Shown: positions 6,389 to 13,477, counted from the first letter of the stretch. The stretch: DNA of 19,359 bases from Tectiglobus sp963922535 (GCA_963922535.1 CAWUIN010000048.1:1-19359); one strand, 5' to 3'. Notes: a model not told the origin generated them from the letters alone. Program-made: numbers and translations.

Positions 6389-6931
6389 TTCGGGAGCCTC
6401 TGCCTGGGAGCAGGCTGCGGTGTAAGCTGCGCCAGGCATCTGGCGCGAATTTTCAATCGCAAAAGTTGTCAGACCGTTTCCTGCCCGTTCACGCCACCTG
6501 AGCGGTAAAAACGACGTGGCAAAAGCGACAAGAGCCAGGATCGCGGTCTCCGCATCGCCAAGACCGGCAAGCGCAGAAAGACACGCCACTGCCGCCAGAG
6601 CCGCCGCCGGCAACAGATAGGCAAGCATGGCGAGCTGCAGAAATTCATGGCCTGATATGCTGACGACGACCTCGTCGCCGACCGCCGGGTTTCCTGTGGA
6701 GGCAGCCGTGGGGGCCTGGATCTCCAGGGGCGATCGATGAACGATTTCCGACAGCCCTTTGATTCCGCAGCCCGACTTTGCAGCACAGGACGCGCAGGAT
6801 GCGGTGCGCTCGCCCTGCAGCTGGATCCAGCCATCCTGTAGGGCTGCGACACGCATCTGACTTTTCAGAACACGCGCATCGTCGCGTTCGCTGCCCCGGC
6901 TGGCGGGTTCAAACTCACTCATTTTATACAT
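6320..6931 (-). CDS. rseC: RseC/MucC-like redox membrane protein, nif-linked
   Basis: RseC/MucC family proteins accompany Rnf-type complexes and the SoxR-reducing system. The Cys-rich head is visible (C46-x2-C49-x5-C55-G in CASCAAKSGCG), then a GDEVVVSI strand, then two hydrophobic segments (about 97-124 and 127-146), ending in a basic run (RWRERAG). The usual family length is roughly 150-160 residues, but this frame gives 203. About the last 22 residues, from ACRQLPHES onward, are encoded inside palindromic element A copy 2. I chose the ATG at 6929-6931 (MYKMSEFEPA) because GGAGG stands six bases upstream; it overlaps the nifX end by 8 bases. The Met three codons later is an alternative. The open frame further upstream is a shadow of nifX. 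It is probably linked to electron supply. Confidence 0.82.
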   Translation of the reverse strand: MYKMSEFEPASRGSERDDARVLKSQMRVAALQDGWIQLQGERTASCASCAAKSGCGIKGLSEIVHRSPLEIQAPTAASTGNPAVGDEVVVSISGHEFLQLAMLAYLLPAAALAAVACLSALAGLGDAETAILALVAFATSFLPLRWRERAGNGLTTFAIENSRQMPGAAYTAACSQAEAPEACRQLPHESRFGEVRSGPRSQT

Positions 6932-7409
6932 CCCAGTCCTCCCAGCCTTCTTCATCCATGCGATCGAAACGGTCCGGATCCTTGTCGCCGATGAAGGCGG
7001 CAATAACCCAGGTTGGCGGATCGGTTCTGATCCTGTCCTGAAGAGCGGCGATGAGGACCGCGATCGGCGTGTTGCGCTCTGCCTTTTGCGCATGAACGCC
7101 GGCGCTGCGCAGTTGGCCGACGGCGGATGCGCCGATGGCCTGAACATAGACCGCGTTGCAGCCACGCAAAGCCTCAATCCGGGTGGCCAGTTTGCCTTCG
7201 TTGCCGTCCTGCAGTTCCGGCGGGAACTCCAGCACCTCGACAAAACGGCTCGCGTCTACCGTAATGGCGTAGACGACGAATGAGGTTCCCGAGCCGAAGT
7301 GCTGATCGATAGTCTTGCGGTCGCTTGATGCAAAGGCAACGCGCAACTCCTGATCATGGTCCTGGGAAACGGAGCTGTCGTGTACAATAGCAAGGCGTCG
7401 TGCGGGCAT
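6924..7409 (-). CDS. nifX: NifX, FeMo-cofactor precursor carrier
   Basis: NifX binds the NifB-co and VK-cluster precursors and passes them between NifB, NifEN and the apo-enzyme. The 161-residue protein has the NifX/NafY cofactor-binding fold: VAFASSDRKTIDQHFGSGTSFVVYAI (with HFGSG at 37-41), then EGKLATRIEALRGCNAVYVQAIGASAVGQLRSAGV, and an acidic C-terminus (DRMDEEGWEDWDV). It starts 17 bases after nifEN with AAGGAGG before its ATG, so it is co-transcribed with its scaffold partner. It is distinct from the second member of this fold in the window (11745-12482), which has an extra N-terminal domain. Confidence 0.93.
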   Translation of the reverse strand: MPARRLAIVHDSSVSQDHDQELRVAFASSDRKTIDQHFGSGTSFVVYAITVDASRFVEVLEFPPELQDGNEGKLATRIEALRGCNAVYVQAIGASAVGQLRSAGVHAQKAERNTPIAVLIAALQDRIRTDPPTWVIAAFIGDKDPDRFDRMDEEGWEDWDV

Positions 7410-7426
7410 GGCCAGGCCCTCCTTCT

Positions 7427-10234
7427 TCAGCTGATCTTCGTTTCGGGGCTCGCATAGATCGATCTGTAAGGAGCAATCTCACCGCGTTCGAGGCTGGCCA
7501 GTTCGTTGGCAATATCGAACAGGGCTTGTTGCGCGCCGCGGTACCCTATCCAGGTCCGCCGGTAGCCGCCGATGAGGTCGTACTGCGGGAAGCCGGTCCG
7601 CAGAACCGGAATGCCCAGTCGTCTGGCTGATTCCACGACGTGCGAGTTTCCGATAACCATTTCAGCCCGGCCCGCAAGCGCCATTGTCTCCAGGTCCTCA
7701 AGGTCGCCGATCTTCACTTCGCGAGCCTGGATGCGGCTGAGCACGGGCGCTGTGCCGGGTGAGACCGCGGCAACGGTCTCGCCCCCCATCTCGGCAATAA
7801 AGTCAGCAAAGGCTATCAGCAGATCTGGGTCACTGGCCAGCGCGAAACGCGTGGTGGTGATGGAAAAATGACAATCGAGCATGGCATCGAGCAATTGCGC
7901 ACGCTGCCTTTCGAGCCACTTCGGGGGCTGCCTGCCTGCTATCTCGGCAAGTGTGCGGATTAAGGTATCGGTTCCGCCAAGGCCCATCGCATGGGCGATC
8001 CTGAAGGTTGGCACGCCTGTGCGGTCTTTGAGGAGTTCACTGGCATGGCCAAGCGAATCACCGACAACTAAAGTTGCACACGCACCTCCCATGTCCGCGA
8101 GCAGATGCGTGCGCGTCCCCCCGATGGTAAGTGCCTCGAAGTCCCGATCAGTCAGACGCCCGTCGAGTGAATCGGAAAGGTCAGGCAGGACAAACGGCGT
8201 CAGGCCGAAGGCTTCGATGTATGACTTGAGTTCTTCGATGTCGCCGGGTGTGAGAGCAGAGCCAACCAGTACGTTGAGTTGATTTACGGGCCTGAAGCCA
8301 TCTGCTTTGCGGCGGTCTGAAGTATCCGGGACGAGATTGTCGATGATGGTGTAAACCGCCTCCGCAAAACCGGTCTCAAGACAGCCTGTGTAATCTGGTG
8401 TCGAGACGTGAACAACGGCTGTTTCGGAGTATTCGGGATACTTCGCCCTGAATTGTTTGATGCTGCGCTCTACGTAGCTGCCTTGTGTCTCGGCAAGCCC
8501 CGTCGTCGGCACGCCGATGATCTGTGGTGCGGATTTCCTGCAGATCTGCGCCAGGCCCTCAACGATATTGTCTTCTGCTCCCATGATCGTTGAGATCTGG
8601 TCCATCGCCGTCGTCTGCAGCGGGATCGGCTCACGGAAATGGCGGACGAAGAACACCTTGCCAAAGGCTGTACAGCCCTGGCTGCCGTGCAGCATCGGCA
8701 TCGCTTTGTGAAAACCGAGGAAGGCAAGAGCGGCGCCGATGGTCTGGCTCGACTTGAGCGGATTGACGACCAGCGCCTTGTTGCGTTTCAGAACCGGCGT
8801 CGGCGCAACGCTATGGTCCCTGCCTGTCACCGTTTCAATGGCCGTCGTCTCAATGGGATCTGCAAGCCACGGGGCCTTCGATCTTGCCGCAGCCCAGACA
8901 GGCGCGTTGATCGTCAAAGACAGCTGCCGCGCCAGTTCCACCATGCCCTGATAGCCGGCATAGGCAAAATCGCGTTCCTGGTTGATATCGAGGAACGGCA
9001 CACGCGCCTTCAGGGCTGTGTACATATTGCGGCCACCGGCGATTAAAAGATCGGCTTTCTGCCTGGCGATGGTATCGAGCAGGGCTCGGGGGTTGCCATC
9101 CTCAAGCATCATCGCGTCTTCGCCCATTAATTCGCGAATGCGCGCTTTGTCTTCCTCTGTGGATTTCCTGGTGCCTGTTGCAACAACTTCCATGCCCAGA
9201 TCCTGCAGGGCTGCGATCACCGACCAGGATTTAACCCCGCCGGTGTAAAGTAGCGCGCGTTTGCCGGTGAGCTTTGCACGCCACGGCTCAAGGGCCTCAC
9301 TAATCTTGGCCTCTTCACGGGCGATCAATGCCTCCGTGCGGGCCTTGAGGTCGTCATCACCGATGATCGTAGCAAAGCTACGCAGCGCATCCGAGACGTC
9401 GCTGACGCCATAAAAGCTGCCTTCAAACCACGGTGTGCCATAACTTTCTTCCAGTTTCCGGGCGACGTTAATCATCGCCTTGGAACAGACCATCATGTTC
9501 ACGTCAGCCAGGTGCATGGCCTGTACCTGATGGAACCGGGCGTCCCCGGACAGCGTACAGATGACCCGTAGGCCAAGCTCGTCGAGCAAGGGCAGGACGT
9601 GCCACAGCTCGCCTGCAATATTGTATTCGCCGATCAGGTTGACGTTATAAGTTGTGATGCCCGCATTGACCCCATCTATATTCATCTGGGGCAGTTCGCC
9701 GGTACCGACAACGTACTTGACCATCGCCTCACCGGCGATACGGTTGCCTAAATTCTTGGTGCCGTAAAATCCGGCTGCATCAATGGGGATGACCGGCACT
9801 CCCCACTTCCTGGTGGCTGCATTGGTGAGCGCTTCAAGGTCGTCTCCGATGAGCGCGGGAACGCAGGTGTTATAGACGAACACGGCCGCAGGATCGTGCG
9901 TTTCCAGTGCCTGCTTGATGGAATGAAAAAGCCGCTTTTCACTGCGCCCCATGATGATGTCCTGCTCTGTCAGATCGGTCGTCATGCCGATGCGGTAGAG
10001 CGTTGGCCCCGTCGAACGCGTGCCACGGTTGTCCCAGGACGAACCGGCGCAGGCGATCGGGCCATGCACAATATGGGCGACATCTGCAATGGGAAGCAGC
10101 GCAATCTGCGCCCCGTCGAACGCACAGCCGCCAGCGCTGCCCCCCGGCTTCGGTCGGGCACAGCCGGACTTGGATTTCGCATTGTGCCCGCAGGCCGGTT
10201 CGTCCTGTAGCGCGGCGATTTCGCTCGACTTCAT
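7427..10234 (-). CDS. nifEN: NifE-NifN fusion, FeMo-cofactor assembly scaffold in one chain
   Basis: NifE and NifN normally form an alpha2-beta2 scaffold on which the L-cluster is matured to FeMo-co with Mo and homocitrate. Here one 935-residue frame carries both. Residues 1-455 are NifE, from MKSSEIAALQDEPACGHN to the usual KAPW end. Residues 456-484 are a linker. From NKALVVNPLKSSQTIGAALA (485) onward it is NifN. The ligand residues of Azotobacter NifE fall at the same numbers: C37, C62, C124 for the O-cluster and C250 for the precursor site. The NifN cysteine (C44 in Azotobacter) is C521 here (GSQGCTAF). No stop or start codon context is seen at the junction. AGGAG precedes the ATG. A sigma-54 promoter and UAS lie upstream, so the gene heads its own operon. 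Confidence 0.95.
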   Translation of the reverse strand: MKSSEIAALQDEPACGHNAKSKSGCARPKPGGSAGGCAFDGAQIALLPIADVAHIVHGPIACAGSSWDNRGTRSTGPTLYRIGMTTDLTEQDIIMGRSEKRLFHSIKQALETHDPAAVFVYNTCVPALIGDDLEALTNAATRKWGVPVIPIDAAGFYGTKNLGNRIAGEAMVKYVVGTGELPQMNIDGVNAGITTYNVNLIGEYNIAGELWHVLPLLDELGLRVICTLSGDARFHQVQAMHLADVNMMVCSKAMINVARKLEESYGTPWFEGSFYGVSDVSDALRSFATIIGDDDLKARTEALIAREEAKISEALEPWRAKLTGKRALLYTGGVKSWSVIAALQDLGMEVVATGTRKSTEEDKARIRELMGEDAMMLEDGNPRALLDTIARQKADLLIAGGRNMYTALKARVPFLDINQERDFAYAGYQGMVELARQLSLTINAPVWAAARSKAPWLADPIETTAIETVTGRDHSVAPTPVLKRNKALVVNPLKSSQTIGAALAFLGFHKAMPMLHGSQGCTAFGKVFFVRHFREPIPLQTTAMDQISTIMGAEDNIVEGLAQICRKSAPQIIGVPTTGLAETQGSYVERSIKQFRAKYPEYSETAVVHVSTPDYTGCLETGFAEAVYTIIDNLVPDTSDRRKADGFRPVNQLNVLVGSALTPGDIEELKSYIEAFGLTPFVLPDLSDSLDGRLTDRDFEALTIGGTRTHLLADMGGACATLVVGDSLGHASELLKDRTGVPTFRIAHAMGLGGTDTLIRTLAEIAGRQPPKWLERQRAQLLDAMLDCHFSITTTRFALASDPDLLIAFADFIAEMGGETVAAVSPGTAPVLSRIQAREVKIGDLEDLETMALAGRAEMVIGNSHVVESARRLGIPVLRTGFPQYDLIGGYRRTWIGYRGAQQALFDIANELASLERGEIAPYRSIYASPETKIS

Positions 10235-10254
10235 AGCGGTTCTCCTAAGACAGT

Positions 10255-10275
10255 ACGCGTTCAGGGAGAACGCGT
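10255..10275. promoter_or_regulatory. Hairpin in the nifEN 5' leader
   Basis: Bases 10255-10262 (acgcgttc) and 10268-10275 (gaacgcgt) are perfect 8-base reverse complements with a 5-base loop. The hairpin sits in the predicted nifEN leader, between the transcript start (about 10290) and the ribosome site. It may stabilise the mRNA 5' end. No effect is shown. Confidence 0.5.
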
Positions 10276-10301
10276 GCCAAGGGGAAAATAACTATAACAA
10301 A

Positions 10302-10316
10302 GCAAGCGACATGCCA
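10302..10316 (-). promoter_or_regulatory. Sigma-54 promoter for nifEN
   Basis: On the minus strand TGGCATGTCGCTTGC fits TGGCAC-N5-TTGC with one change, and GG and GC are 10 bases apart. The predicted transcript start is near 10290, leaving a leader of about 56 bases. Confidence 0.85.
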
Positions 10317-10362
10317 ACGGCCCGGGGGCCTGATTCTATTGAGTAAATAAGAGAATCGACAT

Positions 10363-10378
10363 TGTCGCAAAACGTACA
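10363..10378. promoter_or_regulatory. NifA-type upstream activator site for nifEN
   Basis: TGT-CGCAAAACGT-ACA matches TGT-N10-ACA. It is about 80 bases upstream of the predicted nifEN transcript start, with AT-rich DNA (around 10331-10355) between site and promoter that could bind IHF, although no full IHF consensus is clear. Confidence 0.72.
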
Positions 10379-10394
10379 ACGGATGACAAAGGCT

Positions 10395-10408
10395 GTCGCT
10401 TCAGCGAC
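10395..10408 (-). other. Short perfect hairpin after the unknown gene
   Basis: The palindrome gtcgct-tc-agcgac stands just downstream of the stop of the 10424-11404 gene. On the minus strand it is followed by agcctttgtc, which is only weakly T-rich. It could be a poor terminator or a stabilising end that separates the upstream transcript from the nifEN promoter. Confidence 0.35.
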
Positions 10409-10423
10409 CCGCACTTGGGCATG

Positions 10424-11404
10424 TCAGAAGCAATAAGGCTCGCGATACCAGGCCCTCACAACCTCCAGGTCATGTTCGGGCAGATAGGCGTAATGACCGA
10501 CGTCGTTATCCCGGCAGACCTGCTCGGCGATGGCATGCAGATGCTTTTGATGGGTCAGCATATGAAAGAACCAGGCCATCGGGTAGCCAGCCTTGTGGTC
10601 GATTGCGGCAATCGCCTGGCCCAGTTCCACACCGGATGGCACGCCGTCGCCATGTTCGATCGTCTCTGCCGCGCTGAGCGCAAAAGGGGCTGCTTCCATT
10701 TTCTGTTCCCCGAAGCGGTCGACGTAGCTGAAAATGCGCAACAGCCAGTTGTCGCAGAAACGAGCCTTCCTGGACGCACTCGAGTTCTCCCAGTCGACAA
10801 GAAATCGGGCAAAACGCCGGTTGGTGCCGATATTCTTGTCGAGTTCCTCGATCAGTTGGGCAATGTGGTGGACGCTGCGGAAGTGATAGCGTGCCTGACC
10901 TATCGGTTCGGCCTTCATTTTCTGCATGCAGGGAGGATCGAGAAACTCTTCGATGTCGTCGGGGACAAAGTCCTCTGGAAATAGTTGACGATCAACGACT
11001 TCCTGCACCACCTCCACTTCAAGCTGGACGAAGTCCCAGGCTCTGGGGCCGGTGGAGGCAACAAAGTAGACCGACCGCCCATCCATGCGTGTCGCCAGCA
11101 ATTCACCCCAATTGTCTGGTATGTTCATCTCCGGTCCGATGTCGCTGAATTCAGCTTCTGCCCATTGACGCAAATTGTCCGTAATGCGCGTTCCATCCCT
11201 CAGCACAACGCCGCCATCGCGATGCCAGCCGGCCCGCTCGAAAGCAAAGGAAAATTCCAGTTCCTGCGCAGCCTGCTTCAGGCTTGTGGACAGCCCGGCA
11301 TGCCCGGGCGTAACCGGACAGCCTTCACAGGCCGACCGCAATGCTTCGAGATTGTAGATTGACTTTACCATCCTGCATCGTTCTCTGTTCCTGCTGGATG
11401 CCAT
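10424..11404 (-). CDS. Unrecognised protein encoded between nifY and nifEN
   Basis: I do not recognise a family with a known function. The frame is real: dense, minus-strand, co-oriented and snugly placed. Its 326 residues (315 if translation starts at the internal Met, MVKSIYNLEALRSACEG, 11371) are soluble, with no membrane segment and no signal. It has an early CEGC pair (residues 27 and 30), an aromatic and acidic middle (GPRAWDFVQLEVEVVQEVVDRQLFPEDF), a block with several His and aromatic residues (ARYHFRSVHHIAQLIEELDKNIG), and an end with MAWFFHMLTHQKHLHAIAEQ. The His-rich segments could bind metal, but no known metal motif is complete. No clear ribosome site marks either start. Position between two FeMo-co handling genes suggests a nitrogenase accessory role; that is inference only. 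Confidence 0.8.
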   Translation of the reverse strand: MASSRNRERCRMVKSIYNLEALRSACEGCPVTPGHAGLSTSLKQAAQELEFSFAFERAGWHRDGGVVLRDGTRITDNLRQWAEAEFSDIGPEMNIPDNWGELLATRMDGRSVYFVASTGPRAWDFVQLEVEVVQEVVDRQLFPEDFVPDDIEEFLDPPCMQKMKAEPIGQARYHFRSVHHIAQLIEELDKNIGTNRRFARFLVDWENSSASRKARFCDNWLLRIFSYVDRFGEQKMEAAPFALSAAETIEHGDGVPSGVELGQAIAAIDHKAGYPMAWFFHMLTHQKHLHAIAEQVCRDNDVGHYAYLPEHDLEVVRAWYREPYCF

Positions 11405-11469
11405 AAGGGCTCTAACGCGGGTGCGCTGGCATTGCGGTTAACGCCTGGCGGCACCAGCAGGTATTGGGC

Positions 11470-11748
11470 TTAATTTTTATCGTTTTCGTCTTCAACGCAG
11501 GCGATGACCAGGCCAGTTGCGTTTTCAAGCGCCGATGTAAACGAGATGCAGTGATCGCGCCCCGTGACAAGATATATATTAAAGCCATTCGCCTCCTGGA
11601 AGGGTTCGAGCGCGCCGATGTCATCGTCCATGCAATGGGTGAAATGAATGCCCTGCCAGTCCTTGCGCAGTTTCTTCACGGTCTCTTCCCCCGCACCCTG
11701 CCGCTCGACATCGGCTTTAACGGCCTCAATGGTTTGCGCATCAATCAT
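11470..11748 (-). CDS. Small nif-linked conserved protein (DUF6129-like)
   Basis: This 92-residue soluble protein resembles the short conserved proteins annotated as DUF6129 that sit next to nifY or nifX-type genes. I recall the family pattern of a DDDIG core and a GFN.YLV..R.HC segment, both seen here (HCMDDDIGALEPFQEANGFNIYLVTGRDHCISFT). Two His-Cys pairs (HC at about 38-39 and 66-67) are notable. Function is unknown. Its ATG overlaps the end of nifY by 4 bases, so it is translationally coupled and very likely made together with NifY. The assignment to the DUF is from memory and needs a profile search. Confidence 0.78.
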   Translation of the reverse strand: MIDAQTIEAVKADVERQGAGEETVKKLRKDWQGIHFTHCMDDDIGALEPFQEANGFNIYLVTGRDHCISFTSALENATGLVIACVEDENDKN

Positions 11749-12482
11749 TCCAGTTCATCCACCTCAAATTTATCCATCTCAAAGCGCGCACGCTCCAATG
11801 CTGTCTTTCCAAGAATCTTTGCAAGCCATGGTGGCGCAGAGCCTGCTTGCAGAACGCTCATTAATTCGCCGGCTGCTTCTCTGGCTTCACCGCCATTAGG
11901 CCGTTTGATGGGATGGACGCCGGCGCGGACGACTTTCGCGACAGGCGGCCCGCCGATCGATACAACATAGAGAATATGACAGTCGGAAATCGTTTTGGCA
12001 CGCAGAGCATTCTTATCGGCATCCGCGTCGTCGGAAAGCTCGCCATCTTCCTCGCTGACGGCTGGGCGCACGTCGATAAGCCTGACTTCATCAGGGGCCA
12101 CCTGATAGATCAGAAACCGCTTGCAGGAGCCAAAGTGACCGTCGAGCAATTCGCCTGCGTTCGAAGCGCAGGCAACACGCAGCGAACCGGGCAGATCGCC
12201 CTCGGCATAAGCCTCGATCGGCGGGCAATCATCATCGCTCTCGGTTCCTTTCAGGTGCCCGACGGCCACCTTTATGGCGTCACCCGGCACCGCCATCATG
12301 TTCTCGCCTCCGGCCTTGCGAAAGGACTTGATGGTGAGGCCATCGAGCTTGGCGATTGACAGCGGCAGTCCGACAGCTTTATCCAGAATATCCAGGATGT
12401 TGCTTGTTGACATGTCGGGCAGGGCGCGAGCGGCAAGGGCAACGCGCAATGCCAGTTCACGGGGCAGACTTGCTTCACTCAC
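11745..12482 (-). CDS. nifY: NifY/NafY-type FeMo-cofactor carrier
   Basis: NifY and NafY hold FeMo-co or stabilise cofactor-free dinitrogenase until insertion. The 245-residue protein has two parts, as in NafY. Residues 1-85 are a helical domain that in NafY contacts apo-NifDK (ALRVALAARALPDMSTSNILDILDKAVGLPLS). Residues about 100-225 are the NifX-like cofactor-binding domain with LRVACASNAGELLDGHFGSCKRFLIYQV, in which H116 corresponds to the region of the NafY cofactor-binding His. An acidic loop (SEEDGELSDDADADKN) lies in that domain. The start is GTG at 12480-12482, preceded by AAAGGAG. Together with NifX (6924-7409) it gives the cluster two carriers of the same fold with different partners. 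Confidence 0.88.
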   Translation of the reverse strand: MSEASLPRELALRVALAARALPDMSTSNILDILDKAVGLPLSIAKLDGLTIKSFRKAGGENMMAVPGDAIKVAVGHLKGTESDDDCPPIEAYAEGDLPGSLRVACASNAGELLDGHFGSCKRFLIYQVAPDEVRLIDVRPAVSEEDGELSDDADADKNALRAKTISDCHILYVVSIGGPPVAKVVRAGVHPIKRPNGGEAREAAGELMSVLQAGSAPPWLAKILGKTALERARFEMDKFEVDELE

Positions 12483-12650
12483 GGGCAGGCTCCTTTATCC
12501 TCCGTTTTCTTACCGGCCTCCAGGGCCGTTTCATGCGCCGGCTGTCATCGCCGGCTGCGACTTCAAGCAGCCGTGGGGCAGCACTGCTCGACACCAGGAA
12601 GAGCGACGCCGCCCCATGGGAGCGCTGCATGAACGCCCGGCGCGCGCATC
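12483..12650. other. Non-coding gap between nifY and ferredoxin 2
   Basis: No convincing gene is present. A small palindrome gccggc-N7-gccggc occurs at about 12538-12556, without a T-run. Frames crossing this stretch read into the ferredoxin gene out of frame and look like shadows. I see no sigma-54 promoter here. Confidence 0.5.
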
Positions 12651-12851
12651 TCACTCGTCGGCCGGGATGATGCACCCATCTTCCATGCATACGTTCAGGC
12701 ACTGAGGGGTATCGTGATCCGGCTCACACTCCGTGCAGATTTCTGGCTGAATGAAGAAGACACCTTTTTTGGGAATGACCGCAGCTGTCGGGCAGACGGG
12801 CTCGCAATCCCCGCAGGCGGTGCAGATATCGGCTACAATTTGCATTGCCAT
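12651..12851 (-). CDS. 2[4Fe-4S] ferredoxin, FdxN-like, tandem copy 2
   Basis: The 66-residue ferredoxin has C10-x2-C13-x2-C16-x3-C20-P and a second site C39-x2-C42-x8-C51-x3-C55. The long loop in the second site is typical of Alvin/FdxN-type nif ferredoxins. It is a likely low-potential electron donor to NifH or to NifB-type radical chemistry. It differs from its neighbour (12875-13075) at only four residues. The ribosome site (GAAAGGAAAACGCA before ATG) is also nearly the same as in the neighbour, so the duplicated unit of about 224 bp includes the translation signal. A further cysteine, C60, is shared by both copies. Confidence 0.93.
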   Translation of the reverse strand: MAMQIVADICTACGDCEPVCPTAAVIPKKGVFFIQPEICTECEPDHDTPQCLNVCMEDGCIIPADE

Positions 12852-12874
12852 TGCGTTTTCCTTTCAATAAAAAT

Positions 12875-13075
12875 TCACTCGTCGGCCGGAATGATGCACC
12901 CATCTTCCATGCACGCATTCAGGCACTGAGGGGTATCGTGATCCGGCTCACACTCCGTGCAGATTTCTGGCTGGATGAAGAAGACACCTTTTTTGGGAAC
13001 GATCGCAGCTGTCGGGCAGACGGGCTCGCAATCCCCACAGGATGTGCAGATATCGGCTACAATTTGCATTGCCAT
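12875..13075 (-). CDS. 2[4Fe-4S] ferredoxin, FdxN-like, tandem copy 1
   Basis: This is the first of two adjacent, almost identical ferredoxin genes after nifT. Residues match the second copy except at 12 (Ser for Ala), 25-26 (IV for VI) and 53 (Ala for Val), none of them cluster ligands. Comparing the two 201-base frames by eye gives about 10 differences, including synonymous ones. Both cluster motifs are intact, so both should be functional. AAGGAAAG precedes the ATG at 13073-13075. It lies downstream of the hairpin that follows nifT, with no separate promoter seen, so its expression probably depends on read-through. Confidence 0.93.
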   Translation of the reverse strand: MAMQIVADICTSCGDCEPVCPTAAIVPKKGVFFIQPEICTECEPDHDTPQCLNACMEDGCIIPADE

Positions 13076-13107
13076 TGCGCTTTCCTTAATTCTTGCTTTT
13101 TAAGAGA

Positions 13108-13137
13108 AAAATGCCCGGATCCGGTTATAGATGGAAC
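13108..13137 (-). terminator. Rho-independent terminator candidate after nifT
   Basis: On the minus strand gcccggttcc and ggatccgggc form a 10-base stem with one mismatch around a 10-base loop. It is followed directly by atttttctctt. It stands about 44 bases beyond the nifT stop and should end, or reduce, the nifHDKT transcript before the ferredoxin genes. Confidence 0.68.
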
Positions 13138-13180
13138 CGGGCACGCCAAACCCGATAACGATTGCGTCCTTTCCACAAGG

Positions 13181-13393
13181 CTAACAGCGTTTGAACCGCA
13201 GCGTTGTGGGAAATTCAGGCGGCGGGGAGATTGGATCGATATAGTACTTGGACCCATCTGCCAGCTCGACGACCCCGCCCCAGACGTCGCTATCATCCCG
13301 TTCAACCGAGACGACGGTTTCCTCTAGATCCTTTTTGGCAACATAGAAGAGTAGCGCTCCGCCACTTCCCTTGCGCACCATCACACTCGGCAT
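13181..13393 (-). CDS. nifT: NifT/FixU family protein
   Basis: The 70-residue protein is of the NifT (FixU) family, usually directly after nifK. Its biochemical role is unknown, and mutants in other diazotrophs have little phenotype. Typical segments are MPSVMVRKGSGG, LLFYVAKKDLEETVVSVE, WGGVVELADGSKYYIDP and the end TTLRFKRC. The start at 13391-13393 is chosen because it matches the family N-terminus and AGGAGC lies six bases upstream. A frame extension of 11 residues upstream lacks support. A strong hairpin separates it from nifK. Confidence 0.92.
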   Translation of the reverse strand: MPSVMVRKGSGGALLFYVAKKDLEETVVSVERDDSDVWGGVVELADGSKYYIDPISPPPEFPTTLRFKRC

Positions 13394-13428
13394 AGATATG
13401 CTCCTAATAGGGATGCAGGATCCCATCC

Positions 13429-13459
13429 GGCCGGTCTCCGGTACTCCCGGAGACCGGCC
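13429..13459 (-). other. Intercistronic hairpin between nifK and nifT
   Basis: Bases 13429-13441 (ggccggtctccgg) and 13447-13459 (ccggagaccggcc) pair perfectly over 13 bases with a 5-base loop. No T-run follows on the minus strand. A role in protecting the nifHDK mRNA 3' end or lowering nifT expression is more likely than termination. Confidence 0.65.
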
Positions 13460-13477
13460 AGGACGGGACGTTGCGTG

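Noticed and set aside
6932..7243. Upstream extension of the rseC-like frame to 307 residues
   Set aside because: The extra part lies entirely within nifX in another frame, is rich in Arg and Ser without family resemblance, and the GGAGG-preceded ATG at 6931 explains the start.
12475..12702. A 75-codon minus-strand frame between nifY and the second ferredoxin
   Set aside because: It overlaps the ferredoxin C-terminus out of frame and the nifY start, has no ribosome site and a shadow-like Arg/Ser-rich composition.
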